Shown piece after piece: positions 37,331-46,830 of a DNA stretch of 64,000 nt. The stretch spans positions 1-64,000 of the forward strand of contig JAWXCI010000010.1 of assembly GCA_034408895.1 (NCBI GenBank), in the 5' to 3' direction. The stretch comes from UBA4660 sp034408895. Lineage in GTDB: Bacteria > Bacteroidota > Bacteroidia > Flavobacteriales_D > Sanyastnellaceae. A program made the position numbers and the translations under genes. Position 1 is the first letter of the stretch, and each line of letters begins with the position of its first letter. The notes beneath the pieces were generated by a model. It made no database searches. It saw only the letters and a program-made list of their open reading frames with translations, and was not told the DNA's origin.

Positions 37331-37595
37331 TATCTTCATGTTCAAGAAGGTGAGGATTATGCCTTGTGAGTTTGAGTCTCTACTAGCGCGGCACCGCCTT
37401 TTAGTGTGATGAGAAAATCACTTCTTCAATTTGCATTCGACAAATGAGAATCCTGTATGCGAATGATGGATGAATTTTACTTGTTAGTCATTTAAAGTGC
37501 AACTACAATTCCCGAAATACGCAAACTGCCTCCTGTGGTAAATGTCAAGACCCAACACCAAACCCAATACCTTTGGGCCATTCAAATCTTTTGCA

Positions 37596-38756
37596 ATGCC
37601 CATCTACCATCAGCTTGGAAAAATTCCACACAAACGCCACACGGTTTTCCTGAAACCGGACGGAAAAAATCTTTACTACGAACAACTTTTCGGCACGGAA
37701 GGTTTTCATGGCTTAAGCTCACTGCTCTATCATGTGCATCGTCCTACTATGATTAAAAACATCGGCACACCCACCGATGTAGCACCGGAAGCGGCTGTGG
37801 CCAAAAACATTACTCCGCGCATGTTGCAGGGCATGAAGGTGAAACCGGCTGATGATTTTCTTGAAAGCCGGCAAGTGGTTATGTTCAACAACGACCTTAA
37901 CATCACCCTTGCTGCACCGCGCTTTAGCATGAAAAATTATTTCTACAAAAATGCCGATGCGGACGAATTGATTTTTGTGCACGAGGGCAGTGGTAAACTA
38001 AGGACTCATCTGGGCCAACTAACGTTCGGCTATGGCGATTACCTCGTGATTCCGCGCGGCATCATTTACCAGATTGAATTCAACGATGAAAACAACAGGC
38101 TCTTCATTGTGGAATCGTTTTCACCCATTGTTTCACCCAAAAGATACCGCAACAATTTCGGGCAATTGCTCGAACACTCTCCTTTTTGCGAGCGTGACCT
38201 CCGCAGGCCGCTGGAACTGGAAACGCTTGATGAAAAGGGAGACTTCACTTTGAAAATCCGTAAAGAAAATGTGTTGCATGAATTGGTTTATGCCTCACAT
38301 CCATTCGATGTGGTGGGTTGGGACGGGTATAATTATCCCTACGCATTTTCCATACACGACTTCGAGCCGATAACCGGAAGAGTGCACCAACCACCACCGG
38401 TGCACCAAACATTTGAAGCGCACAATTTTGTGGTGTGTTCATTTTGCCCGCGCATGTATGACTACCATCCGCAAAGCATCCCCGCCCCTTACAACCATTC
38501 CAACATTGACAGCGATGAATTGATCTACTATGTGGACGGTGATTTTATGTCACGCAATCATGTAGAGCGCGGATATATTTCGCTGCATCCCGGTGGAATT
38601 CCGCATGGCCCCCATCCGGGTGCTTATGAACGCAGCATTGGCCAGAAGGAAACAAAAGAACTTGCGGTGATGGTGGATACGTTTCGTCCACTAAAACTTA
38701 CCCAGGCTGCACTGGACATTGATGACGGCACTTACAAGCTTAGCTGGCTCGAGTAA
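37596..38756 (+). CDS. hmgA: Homogentisate 1,2-dioxygenase
   Basis: 386 residues from the Met at 37596, where family homology begins (MPIYHQLGKIPHKRH); an upstream Met at 37542 adds a Pro/Asn-rich extension. It opens the ring of homogentisate to maleylacetoacetate in tyrosine and phenylalanine breakdown, using iron(II). The iron site is in ELIYYVDGDFMSRNHVE and GYISLHPGGIPHGPHPG. Other family blocks include VIPRGIIYQIEF and GWDGYNYPYAFSIHDFEP. No other tyrosine-degradation gene is adjacent. Confidence 0.95.
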   Translation: MPIYHQLGKIPHKRHTVFLKPDGKNLYYEQLFGTEGFHGLSSLLYHVHRPTMIKNIGTPTDVAPEAAVAKNITPRMLQGMKVKPADDFLESRQVVMFNNDLNITLAAPRFSMKNYFYKNADADELIFVHEGSGKLRTHLGQLTFGYGDYLVIPRGIIYQIEFNDENNRLFIVESFSPIVSPKRYRNNFGQLLEHSPFCERDLRRPLELETLDEKGDFTLKIRKENVLHELVYASHPFDVVGWDGYNYPYAFSIHDFEPITGRVHQPPPVHQTFEAHNFVVCSFCPRMYDYHPQSIPAPYNHSNIDSDELIYYVDGDFMSRNHVERGYISLHPGGIPHGPHPGAYERSIGQKETKELAVMVDTFRPLKLTQAALDIDDGTYKLSWLE

Positions 38757-38888
38757 TTTCCCAAAATTCTTTTGTGCCATGAATGCTGCAGCAAAACCAG
38801 TTGTTGAATGTTTTGGGCAACAAATGCATTTGTATTATTAGTTGGTTTTTTATGGATGCGATCTCTGATTATAAGATGTTAGTCTTGT

Positions 38889-39659
38889 TCAATTACTGAA
38901 CATCCTAGTCATCTTCACAAACTCTTCCACGCTCAATTGCTCGGGTCGTTTGCTGAAAATTTCCCCTGACAAATCCACTTTGCCATCGCTCAACGCCTTA
39001 AGCGAATTGCGCATGGTTTTTCTTCTCTGGTTGAAAGCGGTCTTCACCACTTTGAAAAAAACAACCTCATCGCAATCGAGGTTTTCAGTTGCATTTCTTT
39101 TTAACCTTATCACGCCCGATTTCACTTTCGGTGGCGGAATAAATTCATGTTCATCCACTGTAAAGAGGTACTCCACGTCATAGTACGCCTGAACAAATAC
39201 GGACAGAATTCCAGTGTTGCGCGTTCCCGGTTTGCTTGCCATTCGCTGGGCTACTTCCCGCTGAAACATGCCAACGAGTTCAGATACCTGGTTGCGGTGC
39301 TCAAGTGTTTTAAAAAGAATCTGCGATGAAATGTTGAAAGGAAAATTTCCAGTGATGGCAAACTTATCAGTGAACAATTCATCCAGTGGAAGTTTCAAAA
39401 AATCGCGTTCGATAATTCTATCCTTCAGTTCTGGAAAATTTTCTTTCAGATAAGGCACCGACTCACGGTCCAACTCAACTACAACGAGTGAAAAAGATTC
39501 TAATTCCAACAAGTGTCTCGTCAATGCGCCCATGCCAGGGCCAATTTCAAGAATTTGTTTATAGCCGCCATGACCGGTGAGGCTTCCTGCTATTCGGGCA
39601 CTTATTGCATCATTCTTCAGGAAGTGTTGGCCGAGGGATTTCTTAGGTCTTACCTTCAT
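38889..39659 (-). CDS. rsmA: 16S rRNA (adenine(1518)-N6/adenine(1519)-N6)-dimethyltransferase
   Basis: 256 residues. The N-terminal KKSLGQHFLKND is diagnostic. Motif I is ILEIGPGMGALTRHLLE, the catalytic motif is TGNFPFNISSQIL (NFPF in place of the more common NLPY, typical of Bacteroidota), and PPPKVKSGVIRLKR and AFNQRRKTMRNSLK follow. It dimethylates two adenines near the 3' end of 16S rRNA during small-subunit maturation. A DUF4286 gene precedes it by 59 bases in the same direction. Confidence 0.95.
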   Translation of the reverse strand: MKVRPKKSLGQHFLKNDAISARIAGSLTGHGGYKQILEIGPGMGALTRHLLELESFSLVVVELDRESVPYLKENFPELKDRIIERDFLKLPLDELFTDKFAITGNFPFNISSQILFKTLEHRNQVSELVGMFQREVAQRMASKPGTRNTGILSVFVQAYYDVEYLFTVDEHEFIPPPKVKSGVIRLKRNATENLDCDEVVFFKVVKTAFNQRRKTMRNSLKALSDGKVDLSGEIFSKRPEQLSVEEFVKMTRMFSN

Positions 39660-39718
39660 GCAGTGGGTGATCCATATTCTGACATTGCATTGCGGGGTGA
39701 CTCCTGATTGGACATCAT

Positions 39719-40066
39719 TCAGTTTGGATAAACACCAGCAGTGGGTAATTGGTGTTCGTGAACTATCTCCAGCACCGTGCGAAATGCGACAAACTTTCCA
39801 TTGAACTTTTGTGTGTGCTCCTCTTGCAGACGGGGAGCATAATCGCGCTGATATTCTTCAAGATCGTTCATGCCGGCACAGAGGTATTGAATGGCATAAC
39901 TCACTCCGCCATCTTCAAACGCATGGATGCGACAGATTTTATTCTCCAGAAAAAAACCTGTAGCCATTACAGCAGGAATGTGAACGTGCTTCATCCATTC
40001 CAGCCATTGGGATTCAATATCCGCATCTACATTAACGGTAACGTTGTATAAAACGCGATTGTTCAC
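39719..40066 (-). CDS. DUF4286 family protein
   Basis: 115 residues from a GTG at 40066; the open frame extends back to 40162 but its residues (Pro-rich, no homology) look non-coding. The family pattern is complete: VLYNVTVNVDADIESQWLEW, then HIPAVMATGFF, and GVSYAIQYLCAGMNDLEEY. It is a ferredoxin-like small protein of unknown function that commonly sits beside rsmA in Bacteroidota. Confidence 0.85.
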   Translation of the reverse strand: MNNRVLYNVTVNVDADIESQWLEWMKHVHIPAVMATGFFLENKICRIHAFEDGGVSYAIQYLCAGMNDLEEYQRDYAPRLQEEHTQKFNGKFVAFRTVLEIVHEHQLPTAGVYPN

Positions 40067-40338
40067 TGCGCAAAGAAACGGGATTTGTAAAAAATCAAAA
40101 GGCAACGGCCTGAAATAGTTTGGAGTTGGCAGGTGGCAGTCGGCAGTCGCCACGCGTGGCATTGAGCAAGCAGCCTGGGTGGGTCGGCAGCAGGAGAATA
40201 ATCAGTGATTGATAATCATCGAATCATTTATCACCGCTCCCAAAAATGGACATTGCCACATTATCACATCGGTCTTCGGTCCCCCGTATCCCCACTCTCA
40301 CTTCCCCTAGCTTTGACCGCAATCAAAATTCTGCATGC

Positions 40339-40791
40339 ATGTTTACCGTACTCAATGACATTCACTCTGCCCTGCGATGGATCATCGTGCTGCTTATCAT
40401 CATTGTACTTTTCAAAAGCCTGACAGGGATGTACAATAAAGCGTATAACCAGAACGACAGAAGATTTGCTTTGTTTGCGATGGTGGGATTGCATTTGCAA
40501 TTGATAATAGGCCTGATACTCTACTTCATCAGCCCCGCAGTGAATGCCGCACTGGCTGACACTGACCTGATGAAAAACGCAACATCAAGATTCTGGGGAG
40601 TAGAGCATATTGCCGGAATGCTTATCGGCATCACCGTCATCACTATGGGATATATGCGGGCAAAAAATCGCGGCTCCGACTGGGCACGTCATCGCACCAT
40701 ATTCTTTCATTACCTCATCGGTTTCATTTTAATTCTAGCAACAATACCATGGCCCTTCAGAGCAAATGGCATAGGCAGGGACTGGTTCTAA
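40339..40791 (+). CDS. Small four-helix membrane protein, cytochrome b-like
   Basis: 150 residues from the Met at 40339; earlier residues in the frame are not membrane-like. Four hydrophobic helices, with histidines at the membrane edges in DIHSALRWIIVLL, VGLHLQLIIGLILYF, WGVEHIAGMLIGI and ARHRTIFFHYLIGF, which could ligate haem. Bacteroidota homologues are annotated as cytochrome B, but haem binding is not proven from sequence. The next gene, a cytochrome c lipoprotein, begins inside its last 43 bases, suggesting a functional pair in electron transfer. Confidence 0.75.
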   Translation: MFTVLNDIHSALRWIIVLLIIIVLFKSLTGMYNKAYNQNDRRFALFAMVGLHLQLIIGLILYFISPAVNAALADTDLMKNATSRFWGVEHIAGMLIGITVITMGYMRAKNRGSDWARHRTIFFHYLIGFILILATIPWPFRANGIGRDWF

Positions 40792-41123
40792 CCGGCTTCG
40801 CCTTTTTCACAATACTTTCTTCTACTGCAATGTTGAGTTGCGGTAATTCAGGTGCTACTCCGGGTGCTAACTCAGTTTCAACGACTGATCCCGCAATGGT
40901 GAAAAAACTCTTCCTTGCCAAATGTGCCATCTGTCATGGTGATGATGGCAGGCTGGGTTACAACAATTCAAAAGACCTAACTGTTAGCATACTCACCCGT
41001 GATGAAATAATTGCACTGGTGAAAACCGGGAAAAACACAATGCCTCCACATGAAAATATTTTGTCGCAGGAGCAGATTGAAGCCCTTACCGATTTCACCC
41101 TTCAACTTCGCGTAAAACCATAA
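40749..41123 (+). CDS. c-type cytochrome lipoprotein
   Basis: 124 residues. The N-terminal lipoprotein signal has a lipobox ending at the Cys in AMLSCGNSG. One haem c site is present in KCAICHGDDGRLG, and the distal methionine is probably in GKNTMPPHENILS. It is a periplasmic, membrane-tethered electron carrier. The gene overlaps the cytochrome b-like gene by 43 bases, and hflX begins two bases after its stop. Confidence 0.88.
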   Translation: MALQSKWHRQGLVLTGFAFFTILSSTAMLSCGNSGATPGANSVSTTDPAMVKKLFLAKCAICHGDDGRLGYNNSKDLTVSILTRDEIIALVKTGKNTMPPHENILSQEQIEALTDFTLQLRVKP

Positions 41124-41124
41124 C

Positions 41125-42348
41125 GTGAAAGCAAAAATGATTGATACTGCGAAGAAGCAAGAGACATGCATTTTGGTGGGGCTTGTTACCCGCAACCAAA
41201 ACCGCGATCAACTCAACGAGTACCTGGATGAATTGGAATTTCTTGCTGAAACGGCCCAGGCGAAATGCCTGAAACGTTTCATCCAATCACTCGATCATGC
41301 CGATTCAAAAACTTTTGTGGGTTCAGGAAAACTCCAGGAGATAAAACTTTTTGTTGACGAATTAAAAGTTGACCTCATCATTTTCGATGATGAACTTTCG
41401 CCTGCACAACTCCGCAATCTTGAAAAGTCTTTCAACCCCGATGGTGCGTTGGGCAGAAATGTGAAAGTGCTCGACCGAAATAATTTGATTCTTGACATTT
41501 TCGCCAGCAGGGCACGCACTGCAAACTCAAAAACACAAGTGGAGCTTGCACAATACGAATACATGCTTCCGCGGCTAACTCGAATGTGGACTCACTTGGA
41601 AAAACAACGGGGAGGAATCGGAATGCGTGGACCGGGCGAACAGGAAATTGAAACAGACAAGCGCATAGTGCGCGACCGTATCGTATTGCTTAAAGAGGAA
41701 TTGAAGACCATTGACAAGCAGAAAATAACACAGCGTGGCAATAGAGGACCTATGGTGCGCGTAGCACTGGTGGGCTACACCAATGTGGGCAAAAGCACAT
41801 TGATGAATCTTCTTTCTAAGAGCGATGTGTTTGCTGAGAACAAACTTTTTGCAACGCTGGACACGACAGTGCGCAAAGTTGTTCTGCAAAACCTTCCCTT
41901 TCTGCTTTCCGATACTGTTGGGTTTATACGCAAACTTCCGCACCAACTTATCGATTCGTTCAAATCCACATTGGACGAAACCCGCGAGTCGGATTTGTTG
42001 CTCCATGTGGTGGATATTTCTCATCCGGCTTTTGAAGATCACTACACCATTGTGAATGAAACGCTGCGTGAAATTGGAAGCGGTGATAAACCAACTATCC
42101 TAGTGTTCAATAAAATTGATGCATTCAAACATGTGCAGAAAGATGAAGATGATCTCACTCCATCAACCAGGGAAAACATATCGCTCGAGGACTGGCAACA
42201 AACGTGGATGTCGCGTATGGATGCACGCGATGTCATTTTCATTTCAGCGGTGAAAAAAACAAACCTGGATAACCTGCGCGAAATGCTTTACGAACGCGTA
42301 AAGGAGATTCATATCAAGCGATATCCGCACAAGCTCTTTTTGTATTAA
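41125..42348 (+). CDS. hflX: Ribosome-associated GTPase HflX
   Basis: 407 residues, GTG start (an ATG follows at 41137). The N-terminal domain has FVGSGKLQEIK and ELSPAQLRNLEKSF; the linker has RGGIGMRGPGEQEIETDKR; the G domain has GYTNVGKSTLMNLL (G1), SDTVGFIRKLPHQLIDSFKS (G3 region) and FNKID (G4). HflX splits stalled ribosomes under stress. It directly follows the cytochrome c gene by two bases. Confidence 0.95.
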   Translation: MKAKMIDTAKKQETCILVGLVTRNQNRDQLNEYLDELEFLAETAQAKCLKRFIQSLDHADSKTFVGSGKLQEIKLFVDELKVDLIIFDDELSPAQLRNLEKSFNPDGALGRNVKVLDRNNLILDIFASRARTANSKTQVELAQYEYMLPRLTRMWTHLEKQRGGIGMRGPGEQEIETDKRIVRDRIVLLKEELKTIDKQKITQRGNRGPMVRVALVGYTNVGKSTLMNLLSKSDVFAENKLFATLDTTVRKVVLQNLPFLLSDTVGFIRKLPHQLIDSFKSTLDETRESDLLLHVVDISHPAFEDHYTIVNETLREIGSGDKPTILVFNKIDAFKHVQKDEDDLTPSTRENISLEDWQQTWMSRMDARDVIFISAVKKTNLDNLREMLYERVKEIHIKRYPHKLFLY

Positions 42349-42399
42349 GCAACGAATTGTTGGCGTTTAGCATCTTAGTTCAAACTCAAATTATTCCTT

Positions 42400-43248
42400 A
42401 TGAAAACAAGATTGCTCATTTCATTTTTTCTGTTCTCACTTCACTTGAACTCCCAGGTCTACGTACCTCTTATCAATGAAAACAATACCTGGCAAGTTGA
42501 AATTATTGGCTGGACTACCAACAATTTCACTTACTGGTTTGAAGGCGACACGATGATGGATGGAATGACATTCAAGAAATTGGTTTACGAACAGTTGGGG
42601 CAGGCAGGGGAATCTGTTTATGGCTTCATGCGCGAGGACGAAGTCGAGGAAAAAATTTATGCCAGGTATGCCACAACGCCCGAGGAATTGTTTTATGATA
42701 TGGGCGCTGAGTTGAACGAAGTTGTGACCATCTATCCAGCCGGTTTTGCGGAAACGGATACTGTTAACGTAGTGGAAACTGAAATGGTGGGTGGAACTGA
42801 ACGCAGGGAAATCCAATTCAACAAAGGCTGGTGGACCGATGAGTGGGTGGTGGGTATGGGATCAACTCAAGGGCTGATAAATCCTTGGCAGAGTTATTCC
42901 GATTTTGATCCACGACTCACTTGTTTTTACGAAGGCAATGACCTGGCTTGGGACAATCCCATGGATGAAACCAACTGTGGTCTTTACCTCAACATTGCAG
43001 AAACACCGGAGCATTCAATGGCAATTTGGCCTAATCCTGTGCGCAATGAGATGCTGATCCAACGAGAAACACGGCATGATTGCAAACTTGAAATACTATC
43101 GTTAACGGGTGATGCTGTTATTCAAAAACAACTCACTGGATTTGTGAATCAAGTTGACGTTTCCAATCTTGCTGAAGGAATCTACTTCGTTCGGATAAAT
43201 GAGAACAACAATGTGGTGGTAACAAAAAAAGTGGTGATTGTGAAGTAG
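42400..43248 (+). CDS. T9SS type A sorting-domain protein (intact paralogue of the pseudogene at 293)
   Basis: 282 residues. The signal peptide is MKTRLLISFFLFSLHLNSQ. The ~180-residue body has YVPLINENNTWQV, GFMREDEVEEKIYARY and LTCFYEGNDLAWDNP. The last ~75 residues are the type A sorting domain: IWPNPVRNEMLIQ, LEILSLTGDAVIQKQL, VDVSNLAEGIYFVRI and a basic end. It should be exported by the type IX system and anchored or released. Function of the body is unknown. It converges with the large sorting-domain gene at 43254 with only five bases between them. Confidence 0.85.
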   Translation: MKTRLLISFFLFSLHLNSQVYVPLINENNTWQVEIIGWTTNNFTYWFEGDTMMDGMTFKKLVYEQLGQAGESVYGFMREDEVEEKIYARYATTPEELFYDMGAELNEVVTIYPAGFAETDTVNVVETEMVGGTERREIQFNKGWWTDEWVVGMGSTQGLINPWQSYSDFDPRLTCFYEGNDLAWDNPMDETNCGLYLNIAETPEHSMAIWPNPVRNEMLIQRETRHDCKLEILSLTGDAVIQKQLTGFVNQVDVSNLAEGIYFVRINENNNVVVTKKVVIVK

Positions 43249-43253
43249 AAAAT

Positions 43254-46040
43254 TTACTTCCGTACCACCTTGCCGTTTTCCACCTTATCACCCAATTGCA
43301 TCCGCCACAAGTAAGTTCCTTTTGGCAACGCTGCTTCCGGCTTCCACTTTCTGGAATTTTTTGCGGCTGGTAGCTGTGAAGAAATTATTTCATCAATTTT
43401 ATTTCCAGCCACATCAAAAATTTCCAGTTGAACGTGCGTTGCTGATGCCAGTGTAAAATTGAATTCAACTTCGATGGTAAATGGATTTGGAAACGCACTG
43501 ACTGTTGCAATCGGATTCGTGCTCTGTGCAATTCTTACCGCATCAACCGGTGTGAGACTTCCTGAATAAATGCCGTTGCCATGTGTTCCCACAGCGATGG
43601 TTCCGTCAAATGGTCGCGCTGTAACCATGTTCACTACCACATTTCCAATGGTGTTATCACCTTCCATTTGCCAAACTGTGCTTTCACCATCGAGAAGTTC
43701 CGTGGAAAAAAGTCCTGCACTTGTTGCAGCAAAATAAACGGGAGGATCGCTTGGATAAATTTCAACCCAATACACTCCCGGACCGGCACCGCTCCCATCG
43801 GTGTTTTCTTCGAGGTTGCCGCTTACATCAACCCATGATGTACCATTATCCGAAGTATGAAAAATGCTTGGGATGGAATAGTTCGAGAAACTGCAAATGG
43901 CTTCGTTTGGATCAAGATCATTCATTGTAACACAACTCAACCAGGCGCTTTCAGGAAAATTATCACCGGTAATTTCAGTTCGCACAGGTGTTTCTCCGAA
44001 ACAATCATCAAGCCTCCACATGCGCCCTGCTGTGGAACCGTAAAAGATGATGTTGGTATTTGAATACGCTTTGTCAAGGCAGGAAATACTTCCTGCAGAA
44101 GCGGGTATAATGCTCTCCCCCAAGTTGTCCCAGTAATCATTGTCCAGCGCATCGTAGTAGTTATCATTTACCACAATATCGCTAACGTTGGGCATCCACC
44201 AAATGGTTTTATTGCCGGCTATGTACAGGTCGTTGCTGCTCCATGGATCGAGTATCAGCGGATTGATGAAAAGTGCAGATGGACCCACCTGCGGATCTAT
44301 GCGTGCAGTATTGGTAAGTATTCCTTCAGCGTCTATTTCTTTCTTATACATGCGCCCGAGCTGTGATGAGGTGATGATAAATTCTCTTCCAAAAGGCAAA
44401 GCTCCGAATGCACCATCATCGGCATGAACTTCTTTCCATGCTCCTGTTTCATCTTCGCTGTGCGTGAGCCAGGTTCCGTTGTCCTGCATACCACCAAAAA
44501 CAAAATCGCTTTCGCTCAATCCTTGTTCAAGATGTGTAGTGTAAAACTGAGTGGTCACATATCCATTGTTCAGCACTTCCCATTGCACACTGTCGGCCAT
44601 GCAATCATCAGTGCGATATACACCACCGTCATTAAAGTTGTACATCACATCAGGATTGGATGGCAAAAACAAAAAGCCATGTTCATCGCTGTGATGGTTG
44701 GGATAGTTATAATCTTTCGGGTCGTCAACGTTGCAACGATAACCACCAATCCAATCGTTGAGGTCGGTTGCAAAAGCATCGGGTGCACGATGAACGTTGG
44801 TTCCACCAATGAATAAAACATCATCCGTTGGGTGATGTGCAATGCACAAATCATAACTGTTTTGGGAGCGAAAAGTTCTGAATTCAAAAGGAGATCCCAG
44901 GTCGAGTTCACAGGTTTCATCAGGAAGATTTTCCGAACGGTTTTCCCAATTACCACCGGTTCCGTTTCCATCATCGCTTATGTAAGTGTATTTGTAAATG
45001 GTGTGGCCGAGAAAATTTTCAGTGTTATTCATTTCGCTGAGGAAGTACACTTCGTTTTCATTTTGAGGATTGAAACACATCACAGTTCTGCGCTGATAAT
45101 TGAATTCATCGGGCGAGATATCTGTCCAGTCAGTTCCGTTTACTGAGCGGAAAATTCCACCGGGATTGCCTCCGTTCGAAAATGAAAGTGTTGCATAAAG
45201 CACTCCCAATGGTGTAATCATTACATCTGTAAATACGGAACCTCCTGCATCGAAGCCCAGCACCTGCTCCCAGGTATCACCTGCATCTTCGCTACGGATA
45301 ATGCCGTTGTAAACTGCTGCATAAATCACATCGTTCACTATATCGGTATGGTCGAGCACCATGTTCCAGATGTAATCATAACTGCCGCTCACCAAAATTT
45401 CTTCGGGTGTTGCGCTGGCAGTGCTTTCAAGTTGTTCCCATGTTTGTCCGCTATCATCACTCCTGAAAATTCCATCTCCACTCAAAAGGGAAGTGAATGA
45501 AGTTCCGCTCACCACCCCGTAAAATTCTTCACCGGTTCCGTAATACCATTCATCTTCATGCCCTGGGCGTTTGTCCTGCACCACACAACTTGCGCTGTGC
45601 AATTGCAGCGGTGCGGTGGTTATTTCCCAAGACTGGCCGCCATCTTCGCTTCGCCACATTCCACCCGTCACTGCTCCTGCCATCAAAATGTTTTCGTTGG
45701 TAATGTCAAGAGCGAATGCTCGCGTGCGTCCGCCTTTGTTAAATGGGCCACGACCCGTCCAGTTCACATCGCGGTTGTTATTTTTTGGAAGGCGTGATGC
45801 AAACTGCACCGAGCGTGATTTGATATCGCGTTCAACAATTCCGGTTTCCGGATTTCGCTGGCGGAGGTATTGGTAGTACTTGCGGCTATTTGGATTCAGG
45901 CCGGAGCCTTCTTCGTGAGGAGTTCCGGGTTTGAAGTTGAGCGAAGCGAGATCCTGATGCATCGTGCTTGAATTCCTTGTGATGAGGATTCCACCCACAA
46001 TGGCAGCAGAAGCAAGTGCAATGACAATTGTACTTTTCAT
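43254..46040 (-). CDS. Large secreted beta-propeller (sortilin/BNR-type) protein with T9SS sorting domain
   Basis: 928 residues. An N-terminal membrane-spanning export signal is followed by many Asp-box/BNR-like turns: WRSEDGGQSWEI, FRSDDSGQTWEQ, IRSEDAGDTWEQ, FRSVNGTDWTD, HTSDNGTSWVD, which mark a multi-bladed propeller like VPS10/sortilin. The C-terminal ~80 residues (VSAFPNPFTIEVEFNF, LEIFDVAGNKIDEI, GTYLWRMQLG) are a type A sorting domain. No glycosidase catalytic residues are obvious. Probably an extracellular binding protein. Confidence 0.88.
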   Translation of the reverse strand: MKSTIVIALASAAIVGGILITRNSSTMHQDLASLNFKPGTPHEEGSGLNPNSRKYYQYLRQRNPETGIVERDIKSRSVQFASRLPKNNNRDVNWTGRGPFNKGGRTRAFALDITNENILMAGAVTGGMWRSEDGGQSWEITTAPLQLHSASCVVQDKRPGHEDEWYYGTGEEFYGVVSGTSFTSLLSGDGIFRSDDSGQTWEQLESTASATPEEILVSGSYDYIWNMVLDHTDIVNDVIYAAVYNGIIRSEDAGDTWEQVLGFDAGGSVFTDVMITPLGVLYATLSFSNGGNPGGIFRSVNGTDWTDISPDEFNYQRRTVMCFNPQNENEVYFLSEMNNTENFLGHTIYKYTYISDDGNGTGGNWENRSENLPDETCELDLGSPFEFRTFRSQNSYDLCIAHHPTDDVLFIGGTNVHRAPDAFATDLNDWIGGYRCNVDDPKDYNYPNHHSDEHGFLFLPSNPDVMYNFNDGGVYRTDDCMADSVQWEVLNNGYVTTQFYTTHLEQGLSESDFVFGGMQDNGTWLTHSEDETGAWKEVHADDGAFGALPFGREFIITSSQLGRMYKKEIDAEGILTNTARIDPQVGPSALFINPLILDPWSSNDLYIAGNKTIWWMPNVSDIVVNDNYYDALDNDYWDNLGESIIPASAGSISCLDKAYSNTNIIFYGSTAGRMWRLDDCFGETPVRTEITGDNFPESAWLSCVTMNDLDPNEAICSFSNYSIPSIFHTSDNGTSWVDVSGNLEENTDGSGAGPGVYWVEIYPSDPPVYFAATSAGLFSTELLDGESTVWQMEGDNTIGNVVVNMVTARPFDGTIAVGTHGNGIYSGSLTPVDAVRIAQSTNPIATVSAFPNPFTIEVEFNFTLASATHVQLEIFDVAGNKIDEIISSQLPAAKNSRKWKPEAALPKGTYLWRMQLGDKVENGKVVRK

Positions 46041-46098
46041 TTGACGAAAATGTTTTTGATTTGGCCGAAAGTTAATTGGCTGTTTGAAAATTTGAAAA

Positions 46099-46620
46099 AT
46101 GAAATCCCTTCACACTCTTTCTGTTTTTGCATTGATATGCCCGTTGTGTATTTTGATTGCACTGCTCATGGCGTTCATTGAAGTTTCCGCAAACGATTCT
46201 AATGACATTGAATTCCTCCTCGTTTTTGGAGGCATTGCTTTGCTGTCATTGCTACAGGTTATCTACACCATTAGCACAAGACGCTTTCTTCAACTTAAGT
46301 TATACAGGCAAGAAATTATTGCGCTTGACGATTTTATAGTCCAGGAAATGGATGTGGATTCAAAACTTGTTTCTTCCAATGTCATCATGAAAATTTTCTG
46401 CATCCTGTGTTCACTGGGTTTGTGCCTGTTCGCTGTGGCATTCTCCTATTTCTTGTATATGGAAGGTCGTGGATTGCTGCGACAACTTACACGGTTCAAT
46501 CAAATGCAAGAAACCGTTGTGCTCTGGATGATGCTCTTCGCCTATCTCGCCTCGGTTCCAACCATCATTTACAACATCAGGACGCTTACCATGAAGTGGA
46601 TAATGGAAAAAGCGGAATGA
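46099..46620 (+). CDS. Membrane protein of unknown function
   Basis: 173 residues with four hydrophobic segments (about 7-27, 40-58, 98-120, 142-160). Between the second and third lies a hydrophilic loop with a helical LQLKLYRQEIIALDDFIVQE. No family recognised. Both N- and C-termini are probably cytoplasmic. It is divergent from the propeller gene. Confidence 0.65.
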   Translation: MKSLHTLSVFALICPLCILIALLMAFIEVSANDSNDIEFLLVFGGIALLSLLQVIYTISTRRFLQLKLYRQEIIALDDFIVQEMDVDSKLVSSNVIMKIFCILCSLGLCLFAVAFSYFLYMEGRGLLRQLTRFNQMQETVVLWMMLFAYLASVPTIIYNIRTLTMKWIMEKAE

Positions 46621-46830
46621 AGTTTTAAAGTACTGTGCATATTTCAATCTGGTCTATTGGTTTTCCTTCGGATTGTTTTACCTATTCGCATTGGAGGTTC
46701 TCTCCAATAAATCTAACTAGCCTTCGTTGACCCGATAATCTTCAATATCTCTAATGTGCAAAACCTCTGGCCCCAGCATCACCTCACCACCATTCATACA
46801 AATACTTTTGAACCCGATTCAAAACCAGCA

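Larger units (their letters stand above)
36403..37373. repeat. Three copies of the porP/sprF 3' end
   Basis: Copy 1 is the true gene end (36403-36464). Copy 2 (37104-37164) is identical over about 61 bases except for a single internal change and the last base, starting at GGTCGAACAAACACAA and running through the stop codon. Copy 3 (37343-37373) repeats AAGAAGGTGAGGATTATGCC and the following bases, with a two-base deletion. No similarity extends upstream of copies 2 and 3. The toxin-antitoxin pair lies between copies 1 and 2, and a surface-protein remnant lies between copies 2 and 3. Confidence 0.9.

Noticed and set aside
38760..38820. CCCAAAA/TTTTGGG inverted repeat after hmgA as a terminator
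   Set aside because: The arms are about 50 bases apart with no T-run, so a functional terminator is doubtful.
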